Shown: positions 6,391-8,033 of the stretch, in pieces
Layout of the letters: every line of letters begins with the position of its first letter
How positions within the stretch are numbered: the stretch's first letter is position 1
Assembly (NCBI GenBank): GCA_947464885.1
Contig: CANHYZ010000080.1
Coordinates: 1-8,033, forward strand
DNA: 8,033 nt
Origin: Flavobacteriales bacterium
GTDB lineage: Bacteria > Bacteroidota > Bacteroidia > Flavobacteriales_D > Sanyastnellaceae
Reading direction: 5' to 3'
Position numbers and translations under genes: made by a program
The notes under the pieces: generated by a model
Told to the model about the DNA's origin: nothing
Database searches by the model: none
The model's input: the letters and a program-made list of their open reading frames with translations, nothing else

Positions 6391-7968
6391 TCACCTCCTA
6401 CGGCAAAACTTATAGGACCGGTTGTCGCTGAAGCCAAAAACAGAATGCCCGACAGGCCCTGAAGTTGTCATTAAAGGGTTGAATAACAGGCGCTCCGTTG
6501 TGTTATCGGTAAGTGTGGTTCGGCTGAGTTGGCCGGTGTTGGTCACGCGGCACAACGTCGTTACACTGTTTTTCGACCCTGTCCACAACGATGCTTGCGT
6601 GTCATCACCGTTTGCCAGCCGTTCTGTGCTGGCCTCGTCATCATTGAATGTGAGGGCGAAACCTTCATTCGATGCCGCAAAGGCATAGGAGAAATGCACG
6701 TCGGTGGGAGAATTGGTGAACTGACGCTTCGGGATACGAACTGACCACAGATGTTCGGCAGCTGTATCCAAACAATGCATCATCACATCATCGAAGTTGT
6801 AACGATACTCAACCATTTGCCTGCCGGTGGTTGGGTCCGTAGAAACAAAACGACTCACATAGTATTGTTCCCCAACGAGGACAACTCGCCCGCTGTCGTC
6901 AACATGCAGATGATCCAAATAAAAGTCCTCCAGTGTTTCATTTCCATCGTCTTCCATGGTGCTGATGAATGCTTCTGAAAACGGTGTGTATGCCGCCTTT
7001 TTTATACTGCCACCATGCGCATTGAGGATGATTAAAAGCGTACCCGAAACCCTGAATTTAAAGTTGTTGGAATAGTAGCCGGCAATGACAACCTCTTGTT
7101 TGTCATTCAGCGCAAATTCGGTCGAGAGCACTTGCTTGTCTTTTAACCCGATGTCGTACTGCTTCAAACGTTTGGTGTAGGGGTCAAAGTAATAAGCCAC
7201 GTATTGACCGCCTTGAGGCCGCTGCCAATCGGAAAATGATTTAATAGGATTTCTTCCGCTCATCAGGTAAATCGCACCGCTGTTGTCGAGCAAGTAATGG
7301 TGCACTTGAGCGATTTCAGGTGCTGGCGGAAGCCGCAATTCTTTTTCCCACAGCTGCTTTAGCGAGCGGTTGAAACACCGAAAATGAATGCCCTCGGATT
7401 GCTTGCGTTCAACTTCACCATCGAAAAACAAGACGAATTTTGTGCTATCGGGTGACAACTCACACTGCAGCCCGCTTCGACGTGGCTTACCGTTTTCCGG
7501 CCGCATGTGAACGCTGTGCAATGAGTCTACGAGTGATCCAAACTCCGTGAAGCGCGCGGCAAAAACATCCGTGCGTTCAGCTGTTTTGTTCCATTGCGAA
7601 TACACCATCGTAAGGGTGTCATTCACCAGAAAAAAATGCTCCAGTACGAGATCATTTGTGGGAAATGAAATTGTTGAATTGCCGATTTCTTTCAAACTAT
7701 CGAGCGAGTAACGCAACCAATGAAGCTCGCCATCCTGCCGTTCTTCGATAACATGCAACTTTCCATTGTTGGATGCAACAGCCTGAACACGTTCCAGTGA
7801 GCGGTCATTTTTTACACCGGAAGTGCAGTATCGGAGTTGACTCGAAAGTGTTTCTGAAAAGCATAGGCAAAGACAAAGCAGCGCCCATGAAACAGCGGTG
7901 GACAGGTGATGGTTGAAATGGTATTTAGGAACCAGTAACAATGCGGAAAATATCCATGCCGTTGCCAT
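6391..7968 (-). CDS. Secreted protein of unknown function, possible beta-propeller
   Basis: I do not recognise a named family with confidence. After a hydrophobic N-terminus (LSTAVSWALLCLCLCF, residues 22-37, a likely signal peptide) the protein is soluble, rich in aromatic and charged residues, and made of recurring units: a strand-like hydrophobic stretch, then a turn such as NNGK, SPDS, DNSG, NDKQ or DDSG (for example HVDDSGRVVLVGEQ, 355-368). This suggests a beta-propeller or similar all-beta repeat fold outside the cytoplasm. The stretch MVEYRYNFDDVMMH...LWSVRIPKRQ (385-416) resembles uncharacterised secreted proteins I recall from Bacteroidota. No C-terminal secretion-sorting domain is visible. 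ATG at 7968 overlaps the rseP-like gene by 44 nt; TTG at 7941 would overlap by 17 nt and give a tidier signal peptide (basic MLLVPKYHFNHH ahead of the hydrophobic core). The gene may be co-transcribed with rseP; function unknown. Confidence 0.8.
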   Translation of the reverse strand: MATAWIFSALLLVPKYHFNHHLSTAVSWALLCLCLCFSETLSSQLRYCTSGVKNDRSLERVQAVASNNGKLHVIEERQDGELHWLRYSLDSLKEIGNSTISFPTNDLVLEHFFLVNDTLTMVYSQWNKTAERTDVFAARFTEFGSLVDSLHSVHMRPENGKPRRSGLQCELSPDSTKFVLFFDGEVERKQSEGIHFRCFNRSLKQLWEKELRLPPAPEIAQVHHYLLDNSGAIYLMSGRNPIKSFSDWQRPQGGQYVAYYFDPYTKRLKQYDIGLKDKQVLSTEFALNDKQEVVIAGYYSNNFKFRVSGTLLIILNAHGGSIKKAAYTPFSEAFISTMEDDGNETLEDFYLDHLHVDDSGRVVLVGEQYYVSRFVSTDPTTGRQMVEYRYNFDDVMMHCLDTAAEHLWSVRIPKRQFTNSPTDVHFSYAFAASNEGFALTFNDDEASTERLANGDDTQASLWTGSKNSVTTLCRVTNTGQLSRTTLTDNTTERLLFNPLMTTSGPVGHSVFGFSDNRSYKFCRRR

Positions 7969-8032
7969 ACAACATCAGACCCAGCAAGAGAATCATACCG
8001 ACGATTTGAGAGCGCTCCAATATTTTTTGACT
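7925..8032 (-). CDS. rseP: C-terminal end of a probable RseP site-2 protease, 5' partial
   Basis: The last 35 codons and TAA stop of a gene entering from the right edge. The peptide begins with KILERSQIVG, then a membrane helix (MILLLGLMLYGNGMDI), then FRIVTGS. This ERxQxxG + hydrophobic helix + GxDIF ending closely matches, from memory, the C-terminus of Bacteroidota RIP metalloproteases (RseP), intramembrane proteases that cut anti-sigma factors and leftover signal peptides. The catalytic HExxH and LDG motifs would lie outside the window, so the assignment rests on this tail alone. Its 3' end overlaps the start of the next gene by 17 or 44 nt depending on that gene's start, which suggests the two share a transcript. 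Confidence 0.7.
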   Translation of the reverse strand, partial: SQKILERSQIVGMILLLGLMLYGNGMDIFRIVTGS

Positions 8033-8033
8033 G

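Noticed and set aside
6388..6397. Near-perfect Shine-Dalgarno sequence (AGGAGGTGAT) on the minus strand at the end of the unknown secreted-protein gene.
   Set aside because: It is the Arg-Arg-stop end of that gene. The only start at suitable spacing, a TTG, opens a frame of about 16 codons ending in the tRNA, and genes in this window do not use such sites. Probably chance.
6075..6437. Minus-strand reading frame of 120 codons covering the tRNA region.
   Set aside because: It runs straight through the tRNA, the terminator and the antisense of the receptor's end, so it is not a gene. Its start overlaps the secreted-protein gene only in another frame.

Overview
The window looks like chromosomal DNA from a Bacteroidota (flavobacteria- or cryomorpha-like) bacterium. 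The basis is a DUF3098 gene directly upstream of uppP (a pairing I know from this phylum), a TonB-dependent receptor with a typical Bacteroidota signal peptide and TonB box, start codons with no Shine-Dalgarno sequences, and a TAnnTTTG-type -7 box in front of a tRNA. No rRNA, insertion sequence, CRISPR array, phage gene or recognisable defence system is present.

Layout. (1) 2-1441, plus strand: an O-antigen ligase/polymerase-family membrane protein, cut off at its 5' end by the window edge. (2) 4204 down to 1350, minus strand: a tight run of four genes, DUF3098 membrane protein, undecaprenyl-diphosphatase UppP, a family 2 glycosyltransferase and a family 9 (heptosyltransferase-like) glycosyltransferase. 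The gaps are 20 and 31 nt and then a 4-nt ATGA overlap, so this is probably one operon. Its last gene runs 92 nt into the 3' end of the O-antigen ligase gene on the opposite strand. (3) 4285-6156, plus strand: a TonB-dependent outer-membrane receptor, divergent from the operon. (4) 6253-6334, minus strand: tRNA-Leu(CAA), with a strong intrinsic terminator at 6165-6196. (5) 6391-7968, minus strand: a large, probably secreted protein of unknown function. (6) 7925-8032, minus strand: the last 35 codons of what looks like rseP (site-2 intramembrane protease), overlapping the start of the unknown gene.

How the genes fit together. UppP regenerates the undecaprenyl phosphate carrier, the two glycosyltransferases probably add sugars to a lipid-linked or LPS-core glycan, and the convergent O-antigen ligase-type protein acts on carrier-linked glycan on the periplasmic side. 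The left half is therefore an envelope-glycan neighbourhood. The right half combines envelope functions (receptor, RseP, secreted protein) with a housekeeping tRNA, and I see no pathway linking these genes. I found no convincing new system. The points most worth a second look are the unknown secreted protein behind rseP, the convergent coding overlap, and the tRNA's flanking hairpins.
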